Shown: piece by piece, positions 1 to 5,530 of the stretch
Position numbering within the stretch: the stretch's first letter is position 1
Layout: each line of letters opens with the position of its first letter
Source: an uncultured Oscillibacter sp.
Lineage (GTDB): Bacteria; Bacillota; Clostridia; Oscillospirales; Oscillospiraceae
Direction: 5' to 3'
Assembly: GCA_910588175.1 (NCBI GenBank)
Contig: CAJUQQ010000088.1
Location: 1 to 6,875, forward strand
Length of the DNA: 6,875 nucleotides
The notes under the pieces: generated by a model
Databases searched by the model: none
What the model saw: only the letters and a program-made list of their open reading frames with translations
Told to the model about the DNA's origin: nothing
Made by a program: the position numbers and the translations under genes

Positions 1-285
1 TTTATCTCCTGCTTCCATCCGGAGAACCGGCATCAGCGCCATGAGACATGGTCGGGGGATCACCCGGATGGCCGCTGGAGGAAATTCACCGTTCAGGAAA
101 TTCTGGTTCGGGATAAGGCCAGCCTGGATATCTTTTGGATTAAGGATAAGTCCCTGGCAGATATGGACAATCTGCCCGCGCCGGATGAATTGGCTCTGGA
201 CATTATCGAAAATCTCCAAAGCGCGTTGGATGGATTCCAGGAGCTGATACAGCAGTTAAACCCGACATCGGATTACGACAGGTAG
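1..285 (+). CDS. hsdM: Type I restriction-modification DNA methyltransferase subunit M, C-terminal fragment (5' end outside window)
   Basis: Frame 1 is open from the first base to a TAG at 283-285 and gives 94 residues with no start, so this is the end of a gene entering from the left. The tail fits the C-terminus of HsdM, the N6-adenine methyltransferase subunit of type I restriction-modification complexes. Seen in order are CFHPENRHQR (residues 4-13), a basic/aromatic linker, EILVRDKASLDIFWIKDKSL (around 36-55), NLPAPDEL, and a final amphipathic helix ending in LDGFQELIQQL. The 'HPENR' block, the 'RDK-SLDIFW-KD-SL' block and the 'LP-P-ELA-EI-E-L--AL--F' helix are familiar from the HsdM C-terminus, which contacts the specificity subunit. 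The SAM-binding and NPPY catalytic motifs lie outside the window. No hsdS follows directly, so if the system is intact its other subunits must lie upstream. The family call is from memory of HsdM sequences. Confidence 0.85.
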   Translation, partial: FISCFHPENRHQRHETWSGDHPDGRWRKFTVQEILVRDKASLDIFWIKDKSLADMDNLPAPDELALDIIENLQSALDGFQELIQQLNPTSDYDR

Positions 286-442
286 GGTAAAAGCAAAGCG
301 CAGCTCTGGCTGATGAATACGGTCGCCTCCAGATCAATAGCTTTGCCAAATCAGGAGATGAGGCCAAAATCTTCTGCTGTGCCTCCCACAGCTCGGATGG
401 CTCAAAAACTGCGCCGCTATAAACAAAGAATAAAGAAACCAC

Positions 443-471
443 TTGCGTTTATCCGTTTTTGAAACGATAAT
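443..471 (+). promoter_or_regulatory. Candidate sigma-70-type promoter for the LysR-type regulator
   Basis: TTGCGT (443-448) and GATAAT (466-471) are separated by exactly 17 bases. They match the -35 consensus at 3 of 6 and the -10 consensus at 5 of 6 positions. The pair lies in the AT-rich part of the gap and would leave a leader of roughly 145 bases before the chosen ATG at 624. A perfect short inverted repeat, ATAA-N5-TTAT (467-479), overlaps the -10 element and could be a repressor or autoregulatory site, but four-base arms are weak evidence. Transcription from here is inferred only. Confidence 0.35.
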
Positions 472-608
472 TTGGTTATTGGTTTCCCTGGTGCGAACGA
501 CAAAACGGACACGGAAGGATGCCGCGCGTGCCGACGCTTGAATGGATCAGAAAAGGCAGCCGGCGGGAATTGGCGATAGGCCATGGAAACGCTATTCTTA
601 CGCACGTT

Positions 609-615
609 GAAAGGA
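609..615 (+). promoter_or_regulatory. Ribosome binding site that decides the LysR-type start
   Basis: GAAAGGA ends 8 bases before the ATG at 624, the correct spacing. The upstream in-frame ATG at 519 has GGAAGG almost abutting it, which leaves no usable spacing. This supports 624 as the true start. Confidence 0.7.
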
Positions 616-623
616 TATTCACT

Positions 624-1541
624 ATGCAGCTTCAGCAGTTGATCTATTTCATGACGGTCGCCGACCAGGGCAGTTTCAACAAGGCGGCGGAAAAACTCTT
701 TGCGACCCAGCCCAATCTCAGCAAGGCCATCAGCAACCTGGAGAGCGAATTGAAAGTAAACATTTTCTACCGTACCAACCGGGGAGTAGAGCTGACGGAG
801 GATGGGAAAAAGCTCTACCAGTACACCCGCACCATCATGAACCAGATGGAGCTGATTGAGGGCTTGGCGGTGAAGGAGGCTCCCCGGATACTGTCCGTCG
901 CCTCGTATCCCATCATCACCATGGGCCGCCTGATGAGCGAGTTTTATATCCGCCACCGGACAGAATCCATTTCCCTCAAACTATCGGAAGAGCGTATGTA
1001 CCGCGTCATTGAGATGGTGGAAAGTGGTGAGGCGGACATTGGCTTTGTCATGAGCAATCAGGTGCAGCTGAAGGAGCTTCGCCACCTCATAAATTTCAAG
1101 GGCATCGAGCTTCATGTCCTCGGCATGGACACCTGGTATGCCAACCTGGGCCCTGCCCATCCCCTCTACGACCGGGATGAGGTGACGATTCTGGAGCTGC
1201 TGCAATATCCCTTTGTCCGCCGCCCGGATGACTACTTTTCCAACCTGACCCACTACTTGGAAATCGATGGCGTACGGCTGACCAGCTTCACCCGGGTCGT
1301 ATACGCCAATGACAGTACCGCCATTCTCTCCCTTCTCCATACCACGGACGCGTTCCGCTTTGGCCCCGGCTTGAGCGCGGATGATTTTTCCGCCTATGGC
1401 ATCCGCACCATTCCCATCCGCAACTGTAAAATCCAAATTACCTCCGGCTGGCTCCAGAGGAAGCGGGAAACCCTCAGCGAGGAGGCCGCGGACTTCGTTG
1501 CCATGCTCCAAAATTTGTACCCCGTTTCTCTGCAATTTTGA
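624..1541 (+). CDS. LysR-type transcriptional regulator (305 aa)
   Basis: The protein begins MQLQQLIYFMTVADQGSFNK and follows the classical LysR pattern. A winged helix-turn-helix lies at about residues 1-60, with SFNKAAEKLFATQPNLSKAI (17-36) as the DNA-binding helices and the wing ending near FYRTNRGVELTEDGKKL. A linker helix follows (about 63-85), then a two-lobed periplasmic-binding-protein-like effector domain (about 88-300); 'SGEADIGFV' near 134-142 is a usual lobe motif. The length of 305 residues is normal for the family. Starting at the upstream ATG (519) would add 35 residues unlike any LysR N-terminus. The gene is co-directional with, not divergent from, the operon at 1751, and an intrinsic terminator separates them. 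By proximity it probably controls that operon in response to a substrate or product of the pathway; the ligand is unknown. The effector domain gives no clue I can read. Confidence 0.93.
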   Translation: MQLQQLIYFMTVADQGSFNKAAEKLFATQPNLSKAISNLESELKVNIFYRTNRGVELTEDGKKLYQYTRTIMNQMELIEGLAVKEAPRILSVASYPIITMGRLMSEFYIRHRTESISLKLSEERMYRVIEMVESGEADIGFVMSNQVQLKELRHLINFKGIELHVLGMDTWYANLGPAHPLYDRDEVTILELLQYPFVRRPDDYFSNLTHYLEIDGVRLTSFTRVVYANDSTAILSLLHTTDAFRFGPGLSADDFSAYGIRTIPIRNCKIQITSGWLQRKRETLSEEAADFVAMLQNLYPVSLQF

Positions 1542-1566
1542 CGAAAAACCGTCGGAGATAAGCCTT

Positions 1567-1604
1567 CACACCTTGCACAGTTTCTGTGTGAGGTGTGTTT
1601 TTTT
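1567..1604 (+). terminator. Strong rho-independent terminator after the LysR-type gene
   Basis: Bases 1567-1580 pair with 1584-1597 over 14 positions, including two G-T wobbles at 1574/1590 and 1575/1589, around a TTT loop (1581-1583). Seven T residues follow directly (1598-1604). It starts 26 bases after the stop codon. It should insulate the operon from read-through of the regulator gene, so the operon needs its own promoter. Confidence 0.9.
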
Positions 1605-1661
1605 GTCTAAGCCGCACAAATTGATGCTTTAAAAATCATATAAAATAGATATTCCTGCCAT

Positions 1662-1678
1662 TTATAACCCGGCTATAA
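1662..1678. promoter_or_regulatory. 17-bp palindrome, candidate operator for the LysR-type regulator
   Basis: The arms TTATA (1662-1666) and TATAA (1674-1678) are perfect inverted copies. The interior ACCCGGC adds two more complementary pairs, so 7 of 8 positions pair around C1670. The centre is about 56 bases upstream of the start predicted from the promoter at 1690-1719, close to where LysR-type recognition sites usually sit. The palindrome's own axis does not centre a T-N11-A; such pairs occur only off-centre (1663/1675 and 1665/1677). The binding protein is inferred from position alone. Confidence 0.45.
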
Positions 1679-1689
1679 CTTTTTCAGCT

Positions 1690-1719
1690 TAGACAGGCCC
1701 GAAATGTTCCCGATACAAT
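1690..1719 (+). promoter_or_regulatory. Sigma-70-type promoter of the permease-peptidase operon
   Basis: TAGACA (1690-1695) and TACAAT (1714-1719) each match the consensus at 5 of 6 positions and are 18 bases apart. The predicted transcript starts near 1726 and has a leader of about 25 bases before the ATG at 1751. It lies downstream of the terminator at 1567-1604 and of the palindrome at 1662-1678, which is the expected order for a LysR-activated promoter. The -35 hexamer is contained in GCTTAGACA (1687-1695), the right arm of a long-range inverted repeat. Confidence 0.6.
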
Positions 1720-1750
1720 AGGGACATCAAGGGAAAGGACGGGATGGAAC

Positions 1751-2920
1751 ATGACGGGAATTGCGGCGCTGACAATTCTACTTTGCGTCTATGCGGCGGG
1801 CGAACTCATTGCCCAAAAAACCAAAGCGGTCTTCTCCACGGTACTTGGGATCGCGCTGATTCTGCTGGCTGGCTTTTGGAGCGGAGCCCTGCCCCGGACG
1901 CTGATTGAGGACGCCCAGGTCAGTGGTTTTGGAAACCTCATCGCGGGAATTCTGATTGTTTCCCTGGGCACAACGATTGACTTCCCGGAAATCAAACGGC
2001 AGTGGAAGGTTGTTGTGATTTCCATCTGCTGTGTCCTTGGCTCTGTGGCGGCCATCATTCTTCTGGGCGGTCCCATCATGGGTATGGACATGGCGGTAGC
2101 CGGAGCCCCGATTTTCGCCGGAGGCAGCGCGGCTACTCTCATTATGACCACGACGCTGAAGGAAAAGGGTCTGGAGCTGGCGGGCACTTTCTGCATTGTC
2201 CTCTATGTCACGCAGAAGTTCATCGGCGTGCCCATCGCCTCTTTGCTGCTGCGGCGCACGGCCCTCCGCTTCCGAGAGGAGCCGGAGTTGGTTGCGCAGT
2301 ACAGTGAACAGGTCCAGGAGACTTCCGTTCAGAGGAAGAGAGGGCTTTTGGAATTACCGGCTCTGTTCTCCCGCCCCTCGGTGTATCTGGCAAAGCTGGG
2401 CATGGTTGCGGTCGCCGCTTATTATACGGCAAAGCTGACGAACGGCGCGGTGCATTATTTTGTGCTCTGCCTGGTGATGGGAGCGCTGTTCTTTGCCCTA
2501 GGCTTTTTGGAGAAGGGCATTCTGGCAAAGACCCAGTCCGGCGGCCTGATTACATTCTTCGTGACCATCCTGATTTTTTCAAATTTGGCCACGACCACGC
2601 CGCAGCAGGTCGTCAGCGTGCTGGTCCCTCTGCTGGCGGCGGCGGTGCTGGGCGTGGCGGGCACCGTGGCGGTGGGCTTTGTGGCCGGGAAGCTTCTGAA
2701 AGTCCCCTTCGGCCTAGCGGTTTCCCTGGGAATTTCCTGCACCTTCGGCTTCCCCACCACCATGCTGATTCCCCAGGAGGTTTCCGAGGCCATTGGGCGG
2801 AACGACCGGGAAAAGGCGGCTATTCTCAACTACCTGCTTCCCAAAATGCTGACGGCGGGTTTCGTCACGGTCACGATCGCCTCCGTGCTGATCGCCGGCT
2901 TTGTGGTGAATATGCTGTGA
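1751..2920 (+). CDS. Polytopic membrane permease with GltS-like two-repeat organisation (389 aa)
   Basis: An integral membrane protein with about 10-12 hydrophobic segments, at roughly residues 3-21, 27-48, 58-76, 85-107, 110-132, 142-166, 212-230, 233-252, 264-281, 286-315, 317-340 and 362-388. The charged stretch at about 168-208 is a central cytoplasmic loop that splits it into two halves. Each half has a small-residue segment ending in a similar pattern: GGSAATLIMTTTLKEKG (124-140) and GFPTTMLIPQEVSEAIG (333-349). Such paired segments are typical of transporters with inverted repeats, and length and layout recall GltS-type sodium/glutamate symporters (about 400 residues). The exact family is not established, so glutamate should not be assumed as substrate. 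AAAGGA (1734-1739) precedes the ATG by 11 bases; the ATG at 1744 is out of frame. First gene of the operon; 22 bases separate it from the peptidase gene. It probably imports the compound that the peptidases hydrolyse. Confidence 0.75.
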   Translation: MTGIAALTILLCVYAAGELIAQKTKAVFSTVLGIALILLAGFWSGALPRTLIEDAQVSGFGNLIAGILIVSLGTTIDFPEIKRQWKVVVISICCVLGSVAAIILLGGPIMGMDMAVAGAPIFAGGSAATLIMTTTLKEKGLELAGTFCIVLYVTQKFIGVPIASLLLRRTALRFREEPELVAQYSEQVQETSVQRKRGLLELPALFSRPSVYLAKLGMVAVAAYYTAKLTNGAVHYFVLCLVMGALFFALGFLEKGILAKTQSGGLITFFVTILIFSNLATTTPQQVVSVLVPLLAAAVLGVAGTVAVGFVAGKLLKVPFGLAVSLGISCTFGFPTTMLIPQEVSEAIGRNDREKAAILNYLLPKMLTAGFVTVTIASVLIAGFVVNML

Positions 2921-2942
2921 GATAAACTAAAGGAGGAACATT

Positions 2943-4124
2943 ATGGAGAGGATCTATGAACAAATCCGTCAGTACATTGACGGGCAGCGCCAGCCCATGC
3001 TTTTGCTGTGGGAGGAGCTGGTGAACACCGAGAGCGGAAGCCGTCAGATTGAGGGAGTAAACCAGGTCTGCGGTATTCTGCGCCGGGAGATGGAGGCGGC
3101 GGGCATCCAAACACGGACCATCCACATGGAGAATGCCGGGGACATGCTGGTCGGCGCGTGGAACATGGCGAGCGGCAAGGCCCCTCTCCTGCTTATCGGC
3201 CACATGGACACGGTTTTCAAGGAAGGCGCGGCCAAGGAACGTCCCTTCCGCGTTGACGAGGAGGGCCTGGCCCACGGTCCCGGCATTTTGGATATGAAGC
3301 CCGGCCTGGTCATGGCGCTGTACATCGTAAAGGCTCTGGCGGCAATCGGCTGGCGGGAGCGCCCCATCAAGTTCATCTTCGCCGGGGACGAAGAGAACCT
3401 CCATATGTTCTCCAACACCAAGGAGGTCTTCGCCCAGGAGGCGGCGGGCGCTCTGGCGGCTTTCAACTTTGAGACCGGATACCAAAACAATCACTTCGTG
3501 GTGGGCCGCAACGGCGGCGGCCCGGTCCGCATAACGGTTTACGGCGTGGCGGCACACTCGGGTCTCGCGCCGGAGAAGGGACGTTCGGCTATCCTGGAGG
3601 CGGCCCATAAAATCGTGGAGATTGAGGCCCAGAACGACATTCCCCGAGGGCGGCTCATCAACTGCGGCATGGTCAGCGGCGGCATCGGAGAGAATACCAT
3701 CCCGGACAGCTGCGTCATCCGCATCGGCGTCCGTTTCAAAAGCATGGCGGTGGGGAAGGAGATTTTCGATATTCTGCGGAAGGCGGCGGACCACAGCACG
3801 GTCCCGGATACCGCAGCGGAGCTGGACCTGAGCTGCGTCATGCAGTGCATGGACACTACCGACGGCGTAAAGGCGCTGTTCGCCCATCTGAAACGGACGG
3901 CGGCGGACTGCGGTTTTGGTGAAATCGGCTGCTTCCACTCGGACAGCCTGTCGGATTCCGGCATCACGGTGGCCGCCGGCGTGCCGACCGTGTGCGGCAT
4001 GGGCCCCTGGGGCGAGGGGAATCACACGCCCAGAGAATACGCCAATGTGGAGTCGTTCTACCAGCGCTGCGTCCTGGCCGCCTGTGCCGCCGCCTCGCTG
4101 CGGGACGATTTCATGAAGGAATAA
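2943..4124 (+). CDS. M20 family zinc metallopeptidase, carboxypeptidase G2-like (393 aa)
   Basis: A dizinc hydrolase of the M20 clan, the group containing carboxypeptidase G2, ArgE and DapE, which removes a C-terminal amino acid or an N-acyl group. Expected ligands are all visible: H87 in GHMDT, with D89 supporting it; bridging D117 in GPGILDMKPG; general base E150 and ligand E151 in AGDEEN; E177 in NFETG; and H361 in EGNHTPREYA. The lid/dimerisation domain spans about 190-305 and includes VAAHSG (202-207) and GGIGENTIP (246-254), both typical of the family. There is no signal peptide, so it acts in the cytoplasm. AAAGGAGG (2929-2936) lies 6 bases before the ATG. It sits between the permease and yjiH-type genes, which suggests it acts on what they move. 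The catalytic set is complete, so activity is likely, but sequence alone does not separate carboxypeptidase, dipeptidase and N-acyl-amino-acid hydrolase. Confidence 0.92.
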   Translation: MERIYEQIRQYIDGQRQPMLLLWEELVNTESGSRQIEGVNQVCGILRREMEAAGIQTRTIHMENAGDMLVGAWNMASGKAPLLLIGHMDTVFKEGAAKERPFRVDEEGLAHGPGILDMKPGLVMALYIVKALAAIGWRERPIKFIFAGDEENLHMFSNTKEVFAQEAAGALAAFNFETGYQNNHFVVGRNGGGPVRITVYGVAAHSGLAPEKGRSAILEAAHKIVEIEAQNDIPRGRLINCGMVSGGIGENTIPDSCVIRIGVRFKSMAVGKEIFDILRKAADHSTVPDTAAELDLSCVMQCMDTTDGVKALFAHLKRTAADCGFGEIGCFHSDSLSDSGITVAAGVPTVCGMGPWGEGNHTPREYANVESFYQRCVLAACAAASLRDDFMKE

Positions 4125-4140
4125 AAAGGAGGAGCAGAAA

Positions 4141-4782
4141 ATGGAAAACACCAAGGTAAAAGACCAGAAGGAAACGATCGGCATCGGCGCGTGGATTGCC
4201 CTGATTTTCCTGATCCTCGTTCTGTCGGGCGCGTTTCGCACGGCAGAGGGCCCCATCAAGGTGCTGGACTTCACAAACTTGTCCGGTTCCTTCGGCAAAA
4301 TTGGCGACACCGGAGCGAATCTCATTGGCTCCGGCGGCACTGGCGCCAAGGACGGCTTCATGGCCGGATTCAACCTGATTCCCCCTGTCATGTTCTTCTG
4401 CGGACTGCTGGCGGTGTTCGAGGAGCTGGGTGCGTTCAAGGCCTCCGACGTCCTCTTCCGTCCCCTGCTCCGTCCCCTGATGGGTATTCCCGGCAAGTGC
4501 GGCATCGCCTTCGTCTCCAGTTTTACTGGTTCTGACGTGGCGGCTGTCATGACCAAGGACCTCTATGATGCGGGAGACATCACCGACGACGAGCGGACCA
4601 TTTTCGCTACCTACCAATACGCAGGCTCGGCCTGTATCAACAACACCATTACCGGCGGAGCGCCTCTGGTAGCGATCTGCCCCGTGGCGCTGGGCCCCTG
4701 CATCATCATCATGTTTGTCTGCAAGCTGGTAGGCGCCAACATCATCCGGCTGGTGCTGGCGCTGAATAAGAAAAAGGTGTAA
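4141..4782 (+). CDS. yjiH: YjiH-like gate-domain inner membrane protein (213 aa)
   Basis: A small polytopic protein of the 'nucleoside recognition'/gate-domain superfamily that includes SpmA/SpmB and E. coli YjiH. A charged N-terminus (1-12) is followed by a hydrophobic helix (about 14-32) and a Gly/Asn-rich segment (48-72). Next come a helix with GFNLIPPVMF (76-85), the segment GIAFVSSFTGSDVAAV (121-136), which is the polar gate-like signature, and hydrophobic segments at about 168-208. The C-terminus is lysine-rich. AAAGGAGGA (4125-4133) lies 7 bases before the ATG. The next gene encodes a YjiG-like partner; the same order, yjiH then yjiG, is known in E. coli, where they precede the isoaspartyl dipeptidase gene iadA. 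The two probably form one transporter or channel. The substrate is unknown; a nucleoside should not be assumed from the domain name. The specific YjiH label rests on size, order and partner more than on residue identity. Confidence 0.7.
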   Translation: MENTKVKDQKETIGIGAWIALIFLILVLSGAFRTAEGPIKVLDFTNLSGSFGKIGDTGANLIGSGGTGAKDGFMAGFNLIPPVMFFCGLLAVFEELGAFKASDVLFRPLLRPLMGIPGKCGIAFVSSFTGSDVAAVMTKDLYDAGDITDDERTIFATYQYAGSACINNTITGGAPLVAICPVALGPCIIIMFVCKLVGANIIRLVLALNKKKV

Positions 4783-4787
4783 GGAGG
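4782..4787 (+). promoter_or_regulatory. Ribosome binding site overlapping the yjiH stop and deciding the yjiG start
   Basis: AGGAGG begins on the last base of the yjiH-type stop codon (4780-4782). It lies 8 bases before the ATG at 4796 but only 2 bases before the in-frame TTG at 4790, so the ATG is the start. The overlap suggests coupled translation of the two partner proteins. Confidence 0.75.
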
Positions 4788-4795
4788 AATTGGAA

Positions 4796-5296
4796 ATGAG
4801 TGAGCAAAAAACCGCCGTCCCGGTAAAGCAGAAGGCTTCTATTGTCGACGTCTTCCTGAAAGGCTGCGCCAAGGGGTTTAAGGTCGGCATCGAAAACATC
4901 ACCCCGGCTATGATTCTGGGTTACGTTCTGGTTTACATCCTCAAGGAGACCGGCCTGATGGACTTGCTGGGCGTGGTCATGTCTCCGGTAATGGGCCTGT
5001 TCGGACTGCCCGGCGAGGCCTTCGCCGTGCTGATCTCCGCCTTCTTCGCCAAGGCTTCCGGCTGCGCCACGGCGGCGTCCATGTACGAATCCGGCGCATT
5101 GACGCTGGGCCAGGCTTCCATGATGCTGCCCGCCTGCATTCTGATGGGCACCCTGATCGGCCATTACGCCCGCATCGTGCTGGTTACCGGGTCCAACAAG
5201 AAGTGGCATCCGCTGATGATTCTGGTCTGCCTCTTCGACGCGGCCTTGAGCCTCGTCATCATGCGGGTCATCCTGGTGATGATGGGTGTGCAGTAA
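4796..5296 (+). CDS. yjiG: YjiG-like gate-domain inner membrane protein (166 aa)
   Basis: A 166-residue membrane protein that resembles E. coli YjiG (about 153 aa) as I recall it. Shared features include a soluble N-terminus leading into VFLKGCAKGFKVGIENITP (19-37), a first helix (about 38-50) and the block MSPVMGLFGLPGEAFAVLIS (62-81), in which PVM-L-GLPGEA is distinctive. Then come the small-residue gate segment AKASGCATAASMYESGALT (85-103), a helix with LPACILMG (111-118) and a last helix (about 138-163). In known systems such proteins occur as a pair with a YjiH-like protein, and here the pair is adjacent with coupled spacing. Both are likely to be subunits of one membrane complex. The role in peptide or amino-acid-derivative transport is inferred from the flanking peptidases. 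The stop at 5294-5296 is followed by the next ribosome binding site 4 bases later. Confidence 0.82.
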   Translation: MSEQKTAVPVKQKASIVDVFLKGCAKGFKVGIENITPAMILGYVLVYILKETGLMDLLGVVMSPVMGLFGLPGEAFAVLISAFFAKASGCATAASMYESGALTLGQASMMLPACILMGTLIGHYARIVLVTGSNKKWHPLMILVCLFDAALSLVIMRVILVMMGVQ

Positions 5297-5311
5297 TCTA
5301 AGGAGGACGTC

Positions 5312-5530
5312 ATGAAACTGTCGAGACGGCGGGGATTGCAGTTGGAGGCGTTCGGGAGCGTTTTAATCGTGACCGTCATGCTGGCAGACCGTTTCCTGTT
5401 TGCCATTCAGGACGGGTTCATCCTGACCTGCGCGGTGATCTCCGCCGCCGCGCTGATTCTTGGCATCCGAATCGTGAAACGGGCCGATGAGGAGGTCCAA
5501 AGATACGGACAGCAAGGAGAGACCTTATGA
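5312..5530 (+). CDS. Small two-helix membrane protein of unknown function (72 aa)
   Basis: A real small gene rather than a chance frame. AAGGAGG (5300-5306) lies 5 bases before the ATG, and the stop overlaps the next start as ATGA (5527-5530), which gives continuous operon packing. The protein has a basic N-terminus (MKLSRRR), a hydrophobic helix at about 13-31, a short turn (AIQDG, 31-35), a second helix at about 35-54 and a charged C-terminal tail (KRADEEVQRYGQQGETL). By the positive-inside rule this predicts a hairpin with both ends in the cytoplasm. I do not recognise the family. Its position right after the YjiH/YjiG pair suggests an accessory subunit or stabiliser of that complex, or an anchor that brings the coupled peptidase to the membrane. 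Both ideas are inference. Confidence 0.75.
   Translation: MKLSRRRGLQLEAFGSVLIVTVMLADRFLFAIQDGFILTCAVISAAALILGIRIVKRADEEVQRYGQQGETL

Larger units (their letters stand above)
286..623. other. 338-base gap between hsdM and the LysR-type gene; no convincing gene
   Basis: No reading frame here combines a start, a ribosome binding site and a recognisable protein. Frame 3 is open from 291 to about 422 without a start codon. Its reading begins QSAALADEYGRLQ, which looks protein-like, so it could be the remnant of a decayed gene, but it is too short to assign. A GC-rich 6-bp hairpin lies at 376-381/387-392 with a 5-base loop; it has no T-run and is not a convincing terminator. The composition becomes AT-rich from about 420 to 485, where a candidate promoter for the downstream regulator lies. 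No tRNA, CRISPR or insertion-sequence end was seen. Confidence 0.6.

Noticed and set aside
203..442. A 79-codon minus-strand open frame over the hsdM end and following gap
   Set aside because: It overlaps the clear hsdM C-terminus, and its protein resembles nothing known to me.
519..623. An upstream in-frame ATG that would lengthen the LysR-type protein by 35 residues
   Set aside because: LysR proteins begin just before the helix-turn-helix as at 624, the extension is not family-like, and the purine-rich site at 519 is too close to the ATG to work as a ribosome binding site.
417..956. A 179-codon open frame on the minus strand reaching into the regulator gene
   Set aside because: It overlaps the conserved helix-turn-helix coding region of the LysR-type gene and has no family resemblance. 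A divergent gene here is not supported.
1621..1646. An alternative operon promoter, TTGATG with TATAAA or TAAAAT
   Set aside because: The spacers would be only 12 or 14 bases, too short for sigma-70, and the pair at 1690-1719 is better placed and closer to consensus.
2871..4556. A 561-codon open frame on the minus strand
   Set aside because: It lies opposite the M20 peptidase and yjiH-type genes, both with complete motifs and ribosome binding sites. Its translation is rich in R, A, H and P with no domain pattern, as expected of an antisense shadow in GC-rich DNA.
4790..4795. A TTG start two codons upstream for the YjiG-like protein
   Set aside because: Only 2 bases separate it from AGGAGG, while the ATG at 4796 has ideal 8-base spacing.
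4111..4902. A 263-codon open frame on the minus strand
   Set aside because: It is antisense to the YjiH-like gene and the start of the YjiG-like gene, with low-complexity H/D/G/Q-rich translation and no recognisable family.
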